From contig CM049306.1 of NCBI GenBank assembly GCA_026874595.1, forward strand, positions 106,405,142-106,469,141: a stretch of 64,000 nucleotides of DNA, given 5' to 3'. The translations under genes and the position numbers were made by a program. The notes beneath the pieces were generated by a model that was not told where the DNA came from, did not search any database, and worked only from the letters and a program-made list of their open reading frames with translations. This document shows positions 1 through 64,000 of the stretch, piece by piece. Position 1 is the first letter of the stretch. Each line of letters starts with the position of its first letter. Source of the stretch: Sipunculus nudus. Taxonomy: Eukaryota; Annelida; Sipuncula; Golfingiida; Sipunculidae.

Positions 1-728
1 TATTTCTTGATTTTTTTAAAAGTGCATTATGTTTGGGCCCATAACTTAAAACAATTACGCAATACTGACATCATTTCTGGCATGTGCATAGAGAATGTAT
101 AGAAAAAATATGTATATTATATATGATCAAAGACAGATCAGTGGTTTTGATATTAGGCAGTCTTACAGTGTAACAATGGGTTTTTAATGGAAAAATGATT
201 TTTCATTAATATCTCAAAGGAATTAAGTCCTAGTGATCAAATTCTTGGCATGGTAGGGGATTTGGAGACATCTAACTGTATGCCAAATTTAAGGAACTTA
301 GAGCTGAAGCTGGGGAGCTGAGCTCTAGCAAACTGCATAACACTAGCTTGATGTAAACAATATATGACATGGTGCTTGAAAACTTGAATAACATCTACAG
401 TTTTTGATCAACTGGTTTCAAATTTTTGGTGTTAACAGTTAAAATGGTAACAAAAACATGCTTTGAAAATTAAATCCACAGCAGTTACAGGAAAAAAAAC
501 GTACCATGATCAAACTTGGGCAAAATTTAAAAGTACCAATTTTATATTTTTGCCAATATTTAACAGATTTTGATCTAATTTTTGGTATACTATTAAATTT
601 TGATTAATTAAAGTTTCATCACACAAAAAAGTCCCTACCTTTATCACTTTTGGTCTTAAGTGACCAAATATCTTTCCTGATTTTTTTACAAAGTCCATTA
701 TGTTTGGGCCCATAACTTTTTTAAATTA
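1..728 (+). mobile_element. Fragments of the hairpin-ended element family (copy cut by the window edge)
   Basis: Positions 1-250 and 480-720 align by eye with internal parts of the copies at 729-3,064 and 14,361-15,999 (for example CATTATGTTTGGGCCCATAAC at both 28 and 699, and GATATTAGGCAG). It appears to be a broken or overlapping copy. No gene. Confidence 0.6.
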
Positions 729-3064
729 AACAAGGGACCCATGGGTCACGGCGCTCAGCTTAAGTTTGATATTTTTGCAAATGCAAAATATTCTATTTTA
801 ATGTTTTTCATATATAAAAGCATATGAGAAGCTAAGACCAATGGACAGAATGGACTAATACCTTTATTTCACTTTCAAGGGAATAATGCATTTAAGTTTA
901 TATAAAAGCCTATTATTTAAGCATATCCATTTTTTCCATTATAATATTTTTTATCTGATTATTTTTTTTATTTACAAGTTTTATAAAATTTGTATTAAAA
1001 ACCACCGAAAATATAAGTTAAAATATTAGAATTCTAAGTTGCAATCATTATACATCCAGAGTGTAGCTCATATTGGGTCATATTATGCATACACATATAT
1101 TTTTATTATTTTTAAATCACAAATGTTTAAACTGAATTTAAAAGAAAATAATGCCACAACATGGCATCTACAAAATTATTCCTTGAATCACTATTAAAAA
1201 GTTTTGCACATTGGAGTTTTTAGTACATGCTTAATCTTATTCACCGAAAAAAAATAAAAGATTCAGTAAATTTGGTAAAATAAAAACATCTTTTCAAATA
1301 AAGTATACACACTCTTGGTTGAATGAGGGACAAACAATATCATTATGCTAATTACAATCTAAGCTATAATTTATTACTGGAATTATTAATCAATTTCACA
1401 CCTGGTGAAGTTTTACTCTTCTGAAGTAAAGCATTACTTATCTGATGAACATCCACACTTTCATAGCAATACATCACTTTGTGGACACAATTAAATGTGC
1501 ACTTTAATCATTGTAACCCTGGTGGTAAATACAAAATCTAAAAAGTAGCACTGCATAGCCAAGAATAAAATGAAATACAGAAAATTATAACATTCATTTA
1601 GTTAATGCACCATCTAGGGTGGGGGGTGTGCAGGGCAGAGGGGAAGCCTGCTAGTAGTGGCCATGCTGAGCCAAGGCAAGCTGCCTGGGGTGGGTTACAT
1701 AATGCAAGTGAAGGCTGTACTACTAGGTGGGCTAGATGTAAACAACACTTGACATGGTGTATGAAAACTTGAATAAAAGCTACTCTTTTCAATCAATTCC
1801 TTTGAAATTTCAGATTTTAAAAGATTAAATCCTTATGTATATATGCTGTGAAAATTAAATCAACAGTGCTTACAGGGAAAAACGTGCCATTGCCAAAGTT
1901 GGACAAAATTTAAGGTATTGATTTTTTATTTATGCTAATAACTTGAAAAATTTGCAAAATTCAGATCTAATTTGGGGTTAACAATTGAATCTTGATTAAA
2001 TAAAGTTATATTCCTGAAAAAAAGTCTCCAGCTTCAGCAATTCTCATGTTAAGTGAGCAAATATATTTCCTGTTTTTAAAAAAAATACATTATATTAGGG
2101 CCCATGACTTCAAAATAATACCCAATACTGATCTAATTTTTGGTATGTGCACAGAAAATGTATGGAAGAATTTGAATGCTAAATATGATCAAAAACAGAT
2201 CAGTGGTTTTGATATTAGGCAGCCTTGAAGTGTAACAATGGCTTTTTTACGGAGTTTTTTCCTTAATATCTCGAAGGATTGAAGTCCCAATGACCCAATT
2301 TTCGGTATGGTAGGAGATTTTGGGGACAGCTAATGGAATGCAGAATTTTGGATTCGTAGGTCCAACGGTTTTAAAACGTGCCCTGTTAACGGACGGACGG
2401 CCGGACGAAGGACAAAGGACCACGACTATAGCTCAGATGACTTATAGTCAGCTGAGCTAAAAATTGAGGTTTTTCCTTAATTTCTCAAAGTAACGAAGTC
2501 TCAAAGACCCAGTTTTCGGCTTGGTAGGAGATCTTGGGGACATCTAACATTATGCCGAATTTTGGATTCCTAGGTCTTACGGTTTCAAAACGTGCCACAT
2601 CTATGGACGGACAGACGGACAGACGGACGGACGACGGACAATGGACCACGACTATAGCTCAGATGACTTATAGTCAGCTGAGCTAATAATACTGACTTAA
2701 TTTCTAGCAAGTATATAGGAACTATATAGAGGAATATTTATGGTAAATATGAAGAAAACCAGATGAGTGGTTTTGATATTAGGCAGTCCTGAAGTGTGAA
2801 AATAGATTTCTAATAAAAAAAATTGAGGGTTTTCCTTAATATCTCAAAGGAACGGAGTCCTATTGACCCAATTTTCGGCATGGTAGGAGATTTTGGGGAC
2901 ATCTAACTAGATGCCGAATTTCAGATTCGTAGGTCCAATGGTGTCGAAACGTGCCAGTCTTACGGACGGACATCCGGACGGCCGGACGGACGGACAGACA
3001 GACGGACGGACGACGGACAATGTACCACGACTATAGCTCAGATGACTTATAGTCAGCTGAGCTT
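729..3064 (+). mobile_element. Hairpin-ended non-autonomous element, copy 1 (HINE/pearl-like)
   Basis: Starts with a palindrome around GACCCATGGGTC followed by ACGGCGCTCAGCTT and ends with TAGCTCAG ... CTGAGCTA, a terminal stem. Before the end is a GGAC-rich simple repeat (ACGGACGGACGGCC). The tail module (AATATCTC, GGTAGGAGATTTTGGGGACA, GGAC repeat, stem) is present three times: ~2,231-2,460, ~2,461-2,695 and ~2,805-3,063. No coding capacity. Terminal hairpins plus internal repeats without terminal inverted repeats suggest Helentron-derived HINE elements of molluscs; the class is inference. Confidence 0.65.
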
Positions 3065-4159
3065 AAAAGAACCAGTTATGCAATTATGCAATATGGAAAA
3101 TTTGGAGGTAAAGCATTATAAAATCTTGCATTTTGATTAAGAAAGATATGTGCAAAGCTACAAAGCTAAGCTACAATTTAACTCTTTAAAAGTTTTAAGG
3201 CAGTCTCAGCTAATTTAGTGCATCAATGTTACACATTCCAAATGTCCTGCTAGCTTGACTTGTCTTTATAGGAAATACGCATAAATGCTATCAGGAAACA
3301 CCAGGATTTTTTTAAATATCATTTTAAATTTAACTTTAGTAAATGCACTTACAATTGAAAATTAAGGAGATAACATATTCCATGGATTTATAAAATGGTT
3401 ATACGTCAATGTTCTCATTGCTTTAACGCATATTTCAAGAAATTACTTCTGCAAATTTAAAATACATCTTTCAGCAGAACACTTTCCTTTACTTCTACAC
3501 TTCATAAAGGAGAGGAAACTTGATGTTACTATTAAAAGCTTATAACATCTCAAATAAGCACTTTTTTGTATAAGCTTCGAATATTTTAATGTGTGAAATT
3601 TTAAAAATTTTAATGATAAAATTTCGATATAAAATTATTTACACAAAGCTTGAAATCTTTAGGTGGACGTACGACCAATCAGCTGTGCTGATTATTTCCG
3701 ATGCATTTCTTTTCCCTTACAGATGGACTATGTTATAAAATTTATGCAGTCTCCAATATAGTCGTTTTACATTTACTGCAAATATCCATTCCTGGAGTCG
3801 TGTCATCACAAAGTAACTACTCTATATGAGGTATGTATCTTTTTCTTGATTCCAGGGTCTCCATGACACTCATCATCTGCAGATATTGTGATGACTCCCA
3901 TCAGGTACACTACATACATGTAGTAAGGGACATGATATGAAAGCGTCTGGCAAGTGAATCCCTCAAACAAATAAACGCAAAATTATCGATTTTGAAATAA
4001 ACATTCAGTTCATCCTTATGTTAAACTCACACAGCGGCTCCTGAAATTACTCAAATACTACCCAGTTGAATTAGAAAAAAAAGATTTTGTGATCCAACCT
4101 TGTTCCGAAAGTGCTTTATAAATCATGCAGTTATTGGTAACGAGATGACGTAAAATTAA
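3065..4159. other. Unassigned AT-rich sequence
   Basis: I see no gene, repeat array or RNA signal here. Confidence 0.5.
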
Positions 4160-5045
4160 CATTGAGGGTTACATAATGTTTGTAACATTAAAGGGAAGGG
4201 TAACAGAATGTTTGTAACATTAAAGGAGAGGGTAACAGAATAAACATTAAAGGAGAGGTAACAGAATGTTTTCAACATTAAGTGTGAGGGTAACAATGCT
4301 TGTAACATTAAAGGTTAGGGTAACAAAATGCATGGTTGTTACATTAGAGGGGGGTAACAGATTGTAACATTAAAGGGGATGGTAACAGTATGTTGTTAAA
4401 TGAAAGTGTAGGGAACCATAATGTTGTTAAACTAGAATAAGGTTGTTTTAGAATGCGAAAACATATATATATATATCCTCTCCATTTAGGCCTCTCTTCC
4501 CAAAATTTGAGGAAAGAAATGAGGACTACTTTAAAAAGTCACAGTATTCACAAATAATTTCTATTCCAGCTGATTTTACCTTGAACGTGAACACTGGTTT
4601 CAGAACACTTCCCAGATTTTTTCAGAAACATTTCACGAGTCAAATTTCATGAATATATACTGAATAGTTCAAAAGTAATAGTGTTCACAAATAATTTATA
4701 TTCCGGCTGATTTTCCGGGTCAAGGTCATTAATTTCGAACAAGGCGATAATTGTTTCAAATTAGAGGAAAAAAATATATAGGATTCACAAATAAAATCCA
4801 ATTTCGGCCTAAATGACCTTGAAGATTAAGGTCAAGGTCACCAGTTTTTTAACTTGTTCGCGATATTAGTAGAAACCATTTAATTTTTTAATTTCATGAA
4901 AATCTGTTGAGACATTGATAACCATCCCCTAAGGGAGGGGAGACATAATTAAAAGGGAGGGTAACAGAATGTTGTAAAATTAAAGGGAAGGGAAACAGAA
5001 TGTTGTTAAATAAAAGGTTAGGGTAACAGTTTTATGTAAAACTTA
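4160..5045 (+). repeat. ~30-bp minisatellite interrupted by a hairpin-ended insertion
   Basis: Irregular copies of a unit like AACATTAAAGGGAGGGTAAC followed by AGAATGTTGT run from 4,160 to 4,440 and again from about 4,945 to 5,045. Between them lies a ~490-bp segment with three ~100-125-bp internal repeats (TTCACAAATAA... and GGTCAAGGTCA) ending in the stem TCCCCTAAGGGAGGGGA. That segment appears inserted into the array. Confidence 0.6.
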
Positions 5046-5339
5046 AAGCTAGGGGTTTATACTCTATAAAACATGCACTGACGATGTGCCTTCCTGGTCT
5101 TTCAGGTCTGTTCATTCTTGTAGGTTTTTTTTTCTCTGTCTCCTGGGGAGGATACTATCAAATCACCCATATGGCCCAGTGCCCTATCCATTACGGCACC
5201 ACGGGACGGAAACAGGTTGACGTCAAGTTAATGGAGAGGCTTCATGTGAACTTATGAGTAAGCTGGATATGGTCTTATGTGAACAGACACTGCTGGATCA
5301 GAAATACATCCAAATAAAACAATTTACAGGATTCATATA

Positions 5340-7849
5340 TTTATTCCTTAATGTACAAAATACATTAATTATAAATCCAACTCCCGTGGAAGCCCTTGAC
5401 AAGGCACACCGGTGAACATGTATTTATAATTTCTTGAAATAGGAACATCTCATAAGACTTGTCATGTAGCTAGGGAACCCACATTGGGCTCATATGATCA
5501 CGCGACATATACAATCATCTGACTGTTGTTTTAACAACTCCAATGTGATTGTAAAAAAAAATACAATTTTAAATTTAAGCAAACACCACACAACACAACA
5601 ATGTAATATATTCCAAAATGTATCTTCTTTGACCTAACGAATCTTTTCATAGCAATCAATCATATAATCATTGTATAATTTCATTTCCATACACATTACG
5701 CTGCAATATATGAACATATATAAAGAACAATCACATCAGAGGTTGACCTAATATGACTTGTATGGAAACTACTGGCAGTTGATATTATAACTGGTAAAAA
5801 ATTTGATTGCCAGGAAAATTCAGTAAGAAATATTATCTCACATATTCACTTATTCCAGGAATAATACATGCAGTAGGTAGAACAAATTTCAAAAGAAATA
5901 TTTCTATTTAAAAGCATATACGCGAAAAAGATGAGAAAATGATTATGTATGAGACTTTATGAACAAAGGCAGTAATAAATATGATGACTTACATATATAT
6001 ACATAAAGCTCTTTCCCAATGACACACAATCTAATTGTTCAAACAACACAGTTTATATTACCATGCGCACATTAACTGCCTTATGGAATGTATCATGTAA
6101 ATGAAAATTAAGTACAGCACATTGTCAGGTTTACATTTAAAATATATTCCATACAACAAAGCCAGACTTCACATATACAAATCATTTATGTATATATTCC
6201 CTAACCAATATTATATATTAAATGATTAAATTGTTTACAGTCATCATGCAATTGTTTAACTTTACCTTGTGAATATACAGCATGTAAATATACATTTAAA
6301 ACAATGTATACAATTTATTATATATATGCAGAGAGAGAGAGACAGACAGACAGAGGGTACACTTTTCTTTGAAATTTAATTTAATATATTCACTTACTTA
6401 CTAAAACATGTCCATCATTACCAGGCATTTTTCATTATATATAATGATTTACATGTAAAGAGTCAAATGAAAGGATGAAAATTCCATAAAATATTTAAGG
6501 GAGAAACTGTTATTGTTCTAATTAGCACCTTTTATACCACACATGAGTTAAATAAACTAAAAGTCTCCATGATGATGTTTAACAAAATTATAAAAGCATA
6601 TCTACTAATGAACTGAATACTGGTTATCTCCAGATCTCCATGAGAAACCCATGTGAATGAAAAATACAATGACGAAGAGTGCCCTCTTGTGGCACCAGCA
6701 TGAACCAACGTTGGTCAGAAATGAAATGAAATATTTTGCTGATTAAGCTCCACTGATCATGGTGTTGACAATGTTCAAGATCAATTGTTATGTATATACA
6801 CAGTATGCAGGTTAAAATCATCATTGTGCATTTATAAAATCATCATTCTCGGTAAGTTAGGGTATCTTCATAAAATTGGTAAAGTACAGGAACTTAATAA
6901 GAGGATATTACTTAATTTATTCATAATATTATACCTTGACAAATAAGAAATGTTTATATAAAATTCAAAGGTTCAAACAGACCTCAACCTATACAGATCA
7001 CACAGATGTAGAAATATAATAAATGACCTATTAGCACCTGTATACGTGTTTTTTTTGGGAAGGAGAGAGAGAGAGAAAGAGAAAGATCTATTTCTTAACC
7101 AATAAATGCACACTGCCTATGTCCAAATGGTAGCTGAAGCACTGAGCATGAAATATCAATTATGAAAAACCTGAAAAGTGACCAAGCAAGTCAACTGATC
7201 AACCAGCCTTGCATTTGCATCAGTCAAAAATGTCTACTGCTTGCCATTAACTGTTACTGGCTTGTCCCCAGAACGGTCCAGATGTAGAATTGTAGGATCT
7301 GTAGACAGCCAGGCGAGTGTCAGTGACTTTTGTCATCCGGTATGAAGAGGAAATACAATAACACCTTATATCATGATCACCGTGAAATATAAAGATAAAT
7401 ATCACAAATGGTAAAATGACTCCATTCAGAAGCTGATCCACAGTGGGGTCCCAGGGGCCTGGACTATCCCGTTCTCAGCTGCTGCAACCATTTTTCAAAC
7501 CAATGTTTGCCAGCTAGACCCTGAGGACTTTGTTCATGGTTTCTAATTAGTCGTCCTGGGTTGGCCATTCCTTTTGCAAAATCTTGGATCCAGCCTGGCA
7601 ATTATTTTCTGCAGTGTAAAGCAATGTATAAGTTCCAAGACAACTGAAATCATATTGCATTGTTCTCCATATTCTTTCATTAAACAGACCAGATTTTGCA
7701 CCAGGTCTGGCCCTTTCCAAGCATCACATTTGGCCATTTATGATGACTGATGTTGCATCAATTTCCTTGAAGACTTTGAGAAGACTTGAAGAAACGTTTG
7801 TGCTGCCCCCTTTTGGTTATACTATGAACTATTGTAGTCCTCATGGATG
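5340..7849 (-). other. Probable 3' UTR and 3' flank of the FGD gene
   Basis: AT-rich sequence downstream of the stop with few recognisable repeats, unlike regions on either side. Candidate AATAAA poly(A) signals on the minus strand lie at 6,916-6,921, 6,314-6,319 and 5,340-5,345. Which one is used cannot be told from sequence. The short open frames here lack a recognisable domain. Confidence 0.4.
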
Positions 7850-58718
<50,869 letters not shown>

Positions 58719-59652
58719 CTGGAACTTAAGGAGAAAATACTTTTTCAGAATCATCATGGAATATTCACATCTTTACAATAATACCGGGTCCAACTTATAT
58801 CACTGAAAATTAAAAGAAAAATTATCAGATATGACACTAAAAAAAATACACAGAACAATTCATAAATCACCAGTCAGGCATTGAGAAATCCAGTTTCTGA
58901 TCCAGGAAGAAACACTGTATACACAAGAATAAATGCTCAACACATCTGTTACCGTCACAGAACCAGAGCTTGATTTAGTGACATGAAGAGTATACCAGAG
59001 GTCAGAGGTCAAACGAAGAAGGTCCTACATCATTTACTTCACTGACAGTTACAAGCACAACAACATATGTACATATGCAGCAGCTAATCACTCACATATC
59101 ACCAACCATCTGATCCTGGTCAAGAGTTCTGGCTGAATCAACTCTCTCAGCAGTCTGATTATTAACAGAGTATGTGTTGAAATGGGAACTTGGTAATTAA
59201 TTTACAGCTACACATGAGATCTTGGTACCAGATTCCTGCATAATCAAGCTTTCATGACGTAGGTCTGCATTCCTATCAGGAAGTGATTGCTGGGTCTTTA
59301 CAGATATATTTACACAAAGTGTATAACAAATTGTCCTCACGTTTCTGTGTAACCATCCTACCACAAACTCTGAACAGATTTGTATCAAACGTTGTGCTGC
59401 AGCATTACAAAGCCCAAGCTCACTTTATCAGTGTGCACTGTATTTTAATGTACCACAGAGCACATTCACTATTCATAATTATAACAAAAATAAAATGGTA
59501 TGTGTTACATGGTACAATTATGTGTAAGCAAGTGTCACATTTTATAGTAATCATTTTGTTGTTTCTTCAGTGAAAATTGCATGTTACCCAAAGAATGTTC
59601 TACTTAATAAGCTAATGGACATTCTTGTAACTATCATCTGGTGATTATGGGG

Positions 59653-59737
<85 letters not shown>

Positions 59738-59969
59738 GCTTAGCTAGTCCAATTCAGCAATAGTGGTTTGATGCTGCATAGTTTGAACAGTAACACTGAT
59801 CATTTACAAACTTTTCTCTTAACCAAAACAATACACACATGTAAGAGGCATGGTAAGAGAAATCCTGATAACAACCTGTATGGAACATTTCATGTTTTGC
59901 AGGTATCCGGCTGGACAGCAAATAGACAAGAGGGACATCTCTAGAGCTCATAAGGTCAACTGACATATA
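58719..59969. other. Intron or 5' region with a TA microsatellite
   Basis: (TA)n at about 59,656-59,730. No upstream exon with a donor in the required phase was convincing. Confidence 0.5.
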
Positions 59970-61516
59970 CCGTAATGTCTACATCAGTTCGTATCCTTCA
60001 TTAGTTCGCACACTATAAATTTCCTGAATCATATTTTTCTATATTACATATATGAATTCGTACACCAACATACTGTGCCGATATTAGCTATTGCCGGTGA
60101 CCACCGGCGGTCCGTATGAACAGTAATTGTAGCTATGTTTAAAACGGCTTTGCATGCGGAGATGAATCAAATGTCTACGCTGTTCACCTGATAACAACAC
60201 ATCTTTATGTCTTAGTGCGAGGAAGTAACATGATAATTTATCGGAACAATTTTATCAGATTTGCGACTTCATGTATGTGAATAGGAAAAACTGTCACTTA
60301 ACTGATACCGATGGGCCATCTTTGCTTCAGACTTGTTACAGCATGAATGTGATTTGAACAATAGAACTCGAGGTAAAAAATGTGTCTTAATCGATAATAT
60401 TTTGTTTACTTAATAATAAAATAAGAAGGATTTGTAAGTGGGACAAAAATCACATTAGCTGATGATCATATACTAGTAATCCACTTGGGACAAACCTCGC
60501 ACGGACCGCTGATCACAGGCATGACCTGGTGCTACAAGACATCAAAGGTTAAATGGAGATCGTCAGAGTGCTTTGAACCGCAGCTACAAGGGATATACCG
60601 CTGTCTTCAAGGGTTTTAATTTGATAAATCCCGGTTATGTCCGTGAAATAATATATTTTTTTTTCCCAGTTGTATAAATCTTATTAGTATCTCCCAAATA
60701 AAAACTTCCATATTATTCGTTGGTTACTGTGGCCATTTGGTTAAAGGCGCATGAACTGCTTTAGTGTAAACTAAGTGCCCCTGGTTCAAACCAACCAATA
60801 TTTTTCCACTTTTATGTTACTCCCCCGTTCCAGTTTAAAAATATGATAAACATATATTTTTTTCATTTATTTCTTTCCACTGAAATTACCAAATGGGTAA
60901 AAATAAACAATTTATTGAAATATATAAATATAAATATAATCTGCTGAGATTACATATTCACGGCTGTAATAAGTTCACTTGCCGCCAGGTGGCACCCCGA
61001 ATAAATTTCATTAACGCCCTAAGAAAATCACCATTACCATTTTATTAGGGTGTATTCTGCAATCCATACAAATAATGTTTGTAAATGAATTAAATGTTGC
61101 CATGAAGTATTACAAAACAATAGCCCATTTTCTTACCACTAAAGATGCTACGCACCGCTGTAGGCCGTGAGAGACCCCTGGCTGATGATGTTTTCCTTTC
61201 ATGTCCAAACTGTGAAACACTTCGTTGCTTGTTTGTTTACCAATAATTTATTTGATGTGTAATATTAAGGTGATCAGTGACTCCTGCCAATTTTGTTTGC
61301 ACCACAGCCGTGATCAAATAAATTTGTTAACATACTAATGAGGTACAAATTTAACAGTTTGGGGTAATGAATTACTGAAGTTCTATTGCCAGTAGCTGGA
61401 TTTTTGACGATCTTTATGATCTTTTGTGCCGGTCTGTGAGTTACGAATGTTAAGTCTGTTATTGCCGGCAGTACAGGCCGTCCCGGTTACCCCCGACCGG
61501 CGCGGCTAAAACCCTG

Positions 61517-61574
<58 letters not shown>

Positions 61575-61804
61575 GATATCTTTTTCGTCACCAGCAGCGC
61601 TCACATATATTCCCGAACAAGTGTTAAATAATAATTAACATGGGAGTTGCCGTAAATCATCTATTATCGCCCATCGCCGGTTCTCATGTGTCAAACGATC
61701 TTCTCTCCTGCAATATTCTAATTTTTCTTATTTTTAAATATAATAATTCACACACTGAGAAAAATAATTATTTTTTCCTGTACGAATTCAAGTAGACATT
61801 ACGG
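59970..61804. mobile_element. 1.8-kb TIR transposon with TA target duplication
   Basis: Left end CCGTAATGTCTACATCAGTT and right end (complement) CCGTAATGTCTACTTGAATT are inverted repeats, both followed inward by CGTA. TA flanks both sides (59,968-59,969 and 61,805-61,806), as for Tc1/mariner/pogo elements. Contains a (TA)n tract at 61,522-61,569 and a tRNA-like stretch at about 60,738-60,806. No long transposase frame, so non-autonomous or decayed. Confidence 0.75.
60738..60806 (+). repeat. tRNA-like sequence inside the TIR element
   Basis: GGCCATTTGGTTAAAGGC resembles an A box region and GGTTCAAACC a B box, about 45 bp apart. Probably a SINE-derived or degenerate tRNA sequence. Confidence 0.4.
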
Positions 61805-64000
61805 TAACAAAAAAAAATTCTGTATCTGTAAAACGCCTGGCCTTATGTCAGAGGTACATCCATGAGTTGCTCTGCACACTTGTTCTGATGAGTCTGAGCA
61901 TTCACACTGTCCTTAGGAAATCAGGCTAAGGGTTAGGAGATATGATGTTAAATATTATGTATAACATTTGATTAAATATGTCTCAGCTACTAAAACCTGA
62001 TATACCAATCATATCTTGTATCTGGTGATAGGTCCAGTGAGATTTAAGGATTGCTGTAGTATTTTGTAACATAAAAATATCATAAAATATATACAATATA
62101 CAGCAGGTACCCACCAAAATTTGATATCTCTGACATTGTGTATTTTTAGTCACAGTGACCTGTGTTAATGACTAACAATGACTGTACCAGGTTAATCAGG
62201 GGGGTTAGTCATGGGGAACATGATGTACAAAAAAAACATTCTGGCATGAAGCTAGAGCAGTAAATACCTTGACAGCACAGTCTCAGGGCTAGCTGGATAA
62301 AGGGATAACCTAATGCTGCACGGGGCCTACCAGGAATAACAACACACACTGATGCTGGCAGGCAGTCGACTGCACTGGCTGCTGCAGTCTGTTTGTAATA
62401 CCAATAGCAGTTCTATTTCCTTCCATCTCTGATTATCTAACCCCCCTGACCCCTGTCAGCACAGCCTGCAGCGCTGGTAGTTCATATTGATCTGATCTCC
62501 TGTCAGTACCAGTGACTGACCAGCATGGATGGAATGAGCTACTAATGGATGTGATTGGACCTCTGTGCCCACAGAGAACTAAAACATCCAGTCACTGACA
62601 CACAGCCTTCACAGCCTTTACCTGTTACCTCCTGAATTTGATTGTCAATATTTTTTGTTAATTCAAAATTTATTGAGCTTGGGTCTCTTATGTATTTGTA
62701 ACTTGTTATGTTTTTACACACTATATAATGAAAATTAATAAAACACAGAAAACATTTCCAAAAGAGCATCAGAGTTCCAAAGGACATGGCAAGAATGTAT
62801 GTACAGGAGAGAGAGAAAGAGAGAGAGAAAAAGGAAGAAAGGGATAAACAACTAACAAGAAGATATATACAGCGATAGAAAGAGAGCAAAGTGATTATGA
62901 GAAAGAGAAGAAAGAAAAATACAATTAATACAAAACAACATCAGGACTAAGAAAATGAAAAGCAAACTTTTAGCTTAATTTTGTGTGATCTTTGCTGGAC
63001 AACAGGGAGATACATGTTTAATTGTGTTAAACTATTTAATATATGATTGGTAAGCTAAAACCGTGACATATATCCCATTTAACAAGCTGATATAAGGGCA
63101 TTCTGGAAAATATTTCACATCAACTGCAGTTTTAAATGCTAAGATCATTGCAGTTGGGTAAATGCTATAGTATTGATACTAATAACATTTTCTTTATTAC
63201 TGTATTTATGTAAATTGTTATCTAAACCTTTACATATGTTTACTTACACTTCAGTTATATCTTCCTTTGTTTGCTGTACTTTTTACCTGTTTCATATATT
63301 GTCATTCAAATATTTAACAACTCTGCTGAATACTTTTCACTATACATAACTATACTATATACTTGTACCTCAATTTCATCTGTGCTTGCAATTCTGGGAT
63401 TTTGCTTAATATCTTCTTAATGTATAATGTGATTTTAGTGAATGGTCCTGAAGGAAATTGTGTTTCATGGTAATTGCTTTAGATATAACAGGGCCCTTAT
63501 GTCAACAAAACATCAATCTAATAATGAATACACTTAAATATGATGTAATAAATAAATAACTTAACTTACATCCAGCTGAGCCAATCAAAAACTAAATTAT
63601 GGGATAAGAAAAACACAAATAGTAAGGCTATGATAATAAAATATACTGGAAACATAATGAATATACTCATATGTATGTGATAAAATGCACTATGAAGCTT
63701 TTGAAATGATGCAGAGCGTGGTGTATGGTTGAAGTGAATATGGCTGACCACAGTCACACCTGATCTGAGCCATGATATCCCCAAATTGTCTAAATCATAA
63801 GAAAACAGGATTTCTACAAAATGAAACCAAACCATAAAAAAAGTGACCTTATCAGCCATGCTCTGCATCACATGATGAATATCTAATCTGAGGAATGCTA
63901 TCCCAGATTGCATCAGCCATTGCCATGGTTACCTCAGGATATCAGCTCTGGCTGAAAACACAACACAGCATAATTGTATCATATTTATGATGTGTTTATG
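61805..64000. other. Upstream sequence, nothing firmly recognised
   Basis: A GA-rich stretch lies at 62,807-62,835 and near 62,880. The missing 5' exon(s) of the long FGD transcript may be here or beyond the window; I could not place them. Confidence 0.4.

Noticed and set aside
7464-7496. Minus-strand EKWLQQLRTG-stop, which looks like a PH-domain C-terminal helix and could have been the last FGD exon
   Set aside because: No AG acceptor in the right phase precedes it, while the exon at 7,850-7,898 has a textbook acceptor, correct phase and KWMKVL. It lies in the presumed 3' UTR; chance or a remnant.
7543-7737. Minus-strand 64-codon open frame downstream of the FGD stop
   Set aside because: No recognisable domain and no splice link; consistent with 3' UTR.
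61137-61202. Minus-strand ATG followed by 22 codons and a GTAAGA donor, a possible first FGD exon
   Set aside because: It lies inside the TA-flanked transposon at 59,970-61,804 and its phase does not fit the next exon.

Overview
The window is eukaryotic nuclear DNA: AT-rich, with short exons flanked by GT..AG introns, very long introns, and dense minisatellites and non-autonomous transposons. The repeats (hairpin-ended elements with internal tandem cores and GGAC-rich tails, similar to the 'pearl'/HINE Helentron-derived elements of bivalves) and the vertebrate-like FGD gene suggest a mollusc, most likely a bivalve. That assignment is inference. No bacterial-style operon, CRISPR array, rRNA or convincing functional tRNA gene is visible. 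One protein-coding gene explains essentially all real coding sequence. It lies on the minus strand from about 58,718 down to a stop codon at 7,850-7,852, and encodes a FYVE, RhoGEF and PH domain protein of the FGD family (Cdc42-type guanine nucleotide exchange factor). I joined 18 coding segments by hand; every junction has AG acceptor and GT donor dinucleotides and every codon phase matches. The order is a small probable upstream exon (58,693-58,718), a 2.1-kb exon encoding a disordered proline/lysine- and acid-rich N-terminus (56,537-58,629), seven exons that carry the DH (RhoGEF) domain (47.7-34.7 kb, the last also starting PH1), PH1 (34.8-24.1 kb), FYVE zinc finger (23.8-22.2 kb), and PH2 (21.8-7.85 kb). 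The long product is at least about 1,247 residues. A separate initiator exon at 50,159-50,197, with an in-frame stop just upstream, predicts a short isoform of about 562 residues that lacks the disordered N-terminus. The 5' start of the long isoform is not in view. Repeats by region: 1-3,064 and 14,361-15,999 hold copies of one hairpin-ended element; 8,463-14,045 and 20,431-21,651 hold two copies of another, with a 289-bp internal tandem array much longer in the first copy, which itself contains a third hairpin-ended element (11,344-12,354); 25.46-26.33 kb is a 97-bp satellite with a trimeric higher-order pattern; 26.46-27.47, 33.5-34.3, 42.9-43.6, 48.3-49.7 and 59.97-61.8 kb hold terminal-inverted-repeat or foldback elements. 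The most unusual observation is that two separate minisatellites inside the DH-encoding part of the gene were built from exon/intron donor junctions. A 63-bp array (42.5-44.86 kb, about 26 copies) repeats the last ~17 nt of the exon at 44,839-44,993 together with its GTAAGG donor. A 42-bp array (38.14-38.87 kb, about 17 copies) repeats the last ~31 nt of the exon at 38,833-38,920, coding for the conserved [10 protein letters not shown] motif, together with its GTAACA donor. In both, use of any distal donor copy would bring in an early stop codon.
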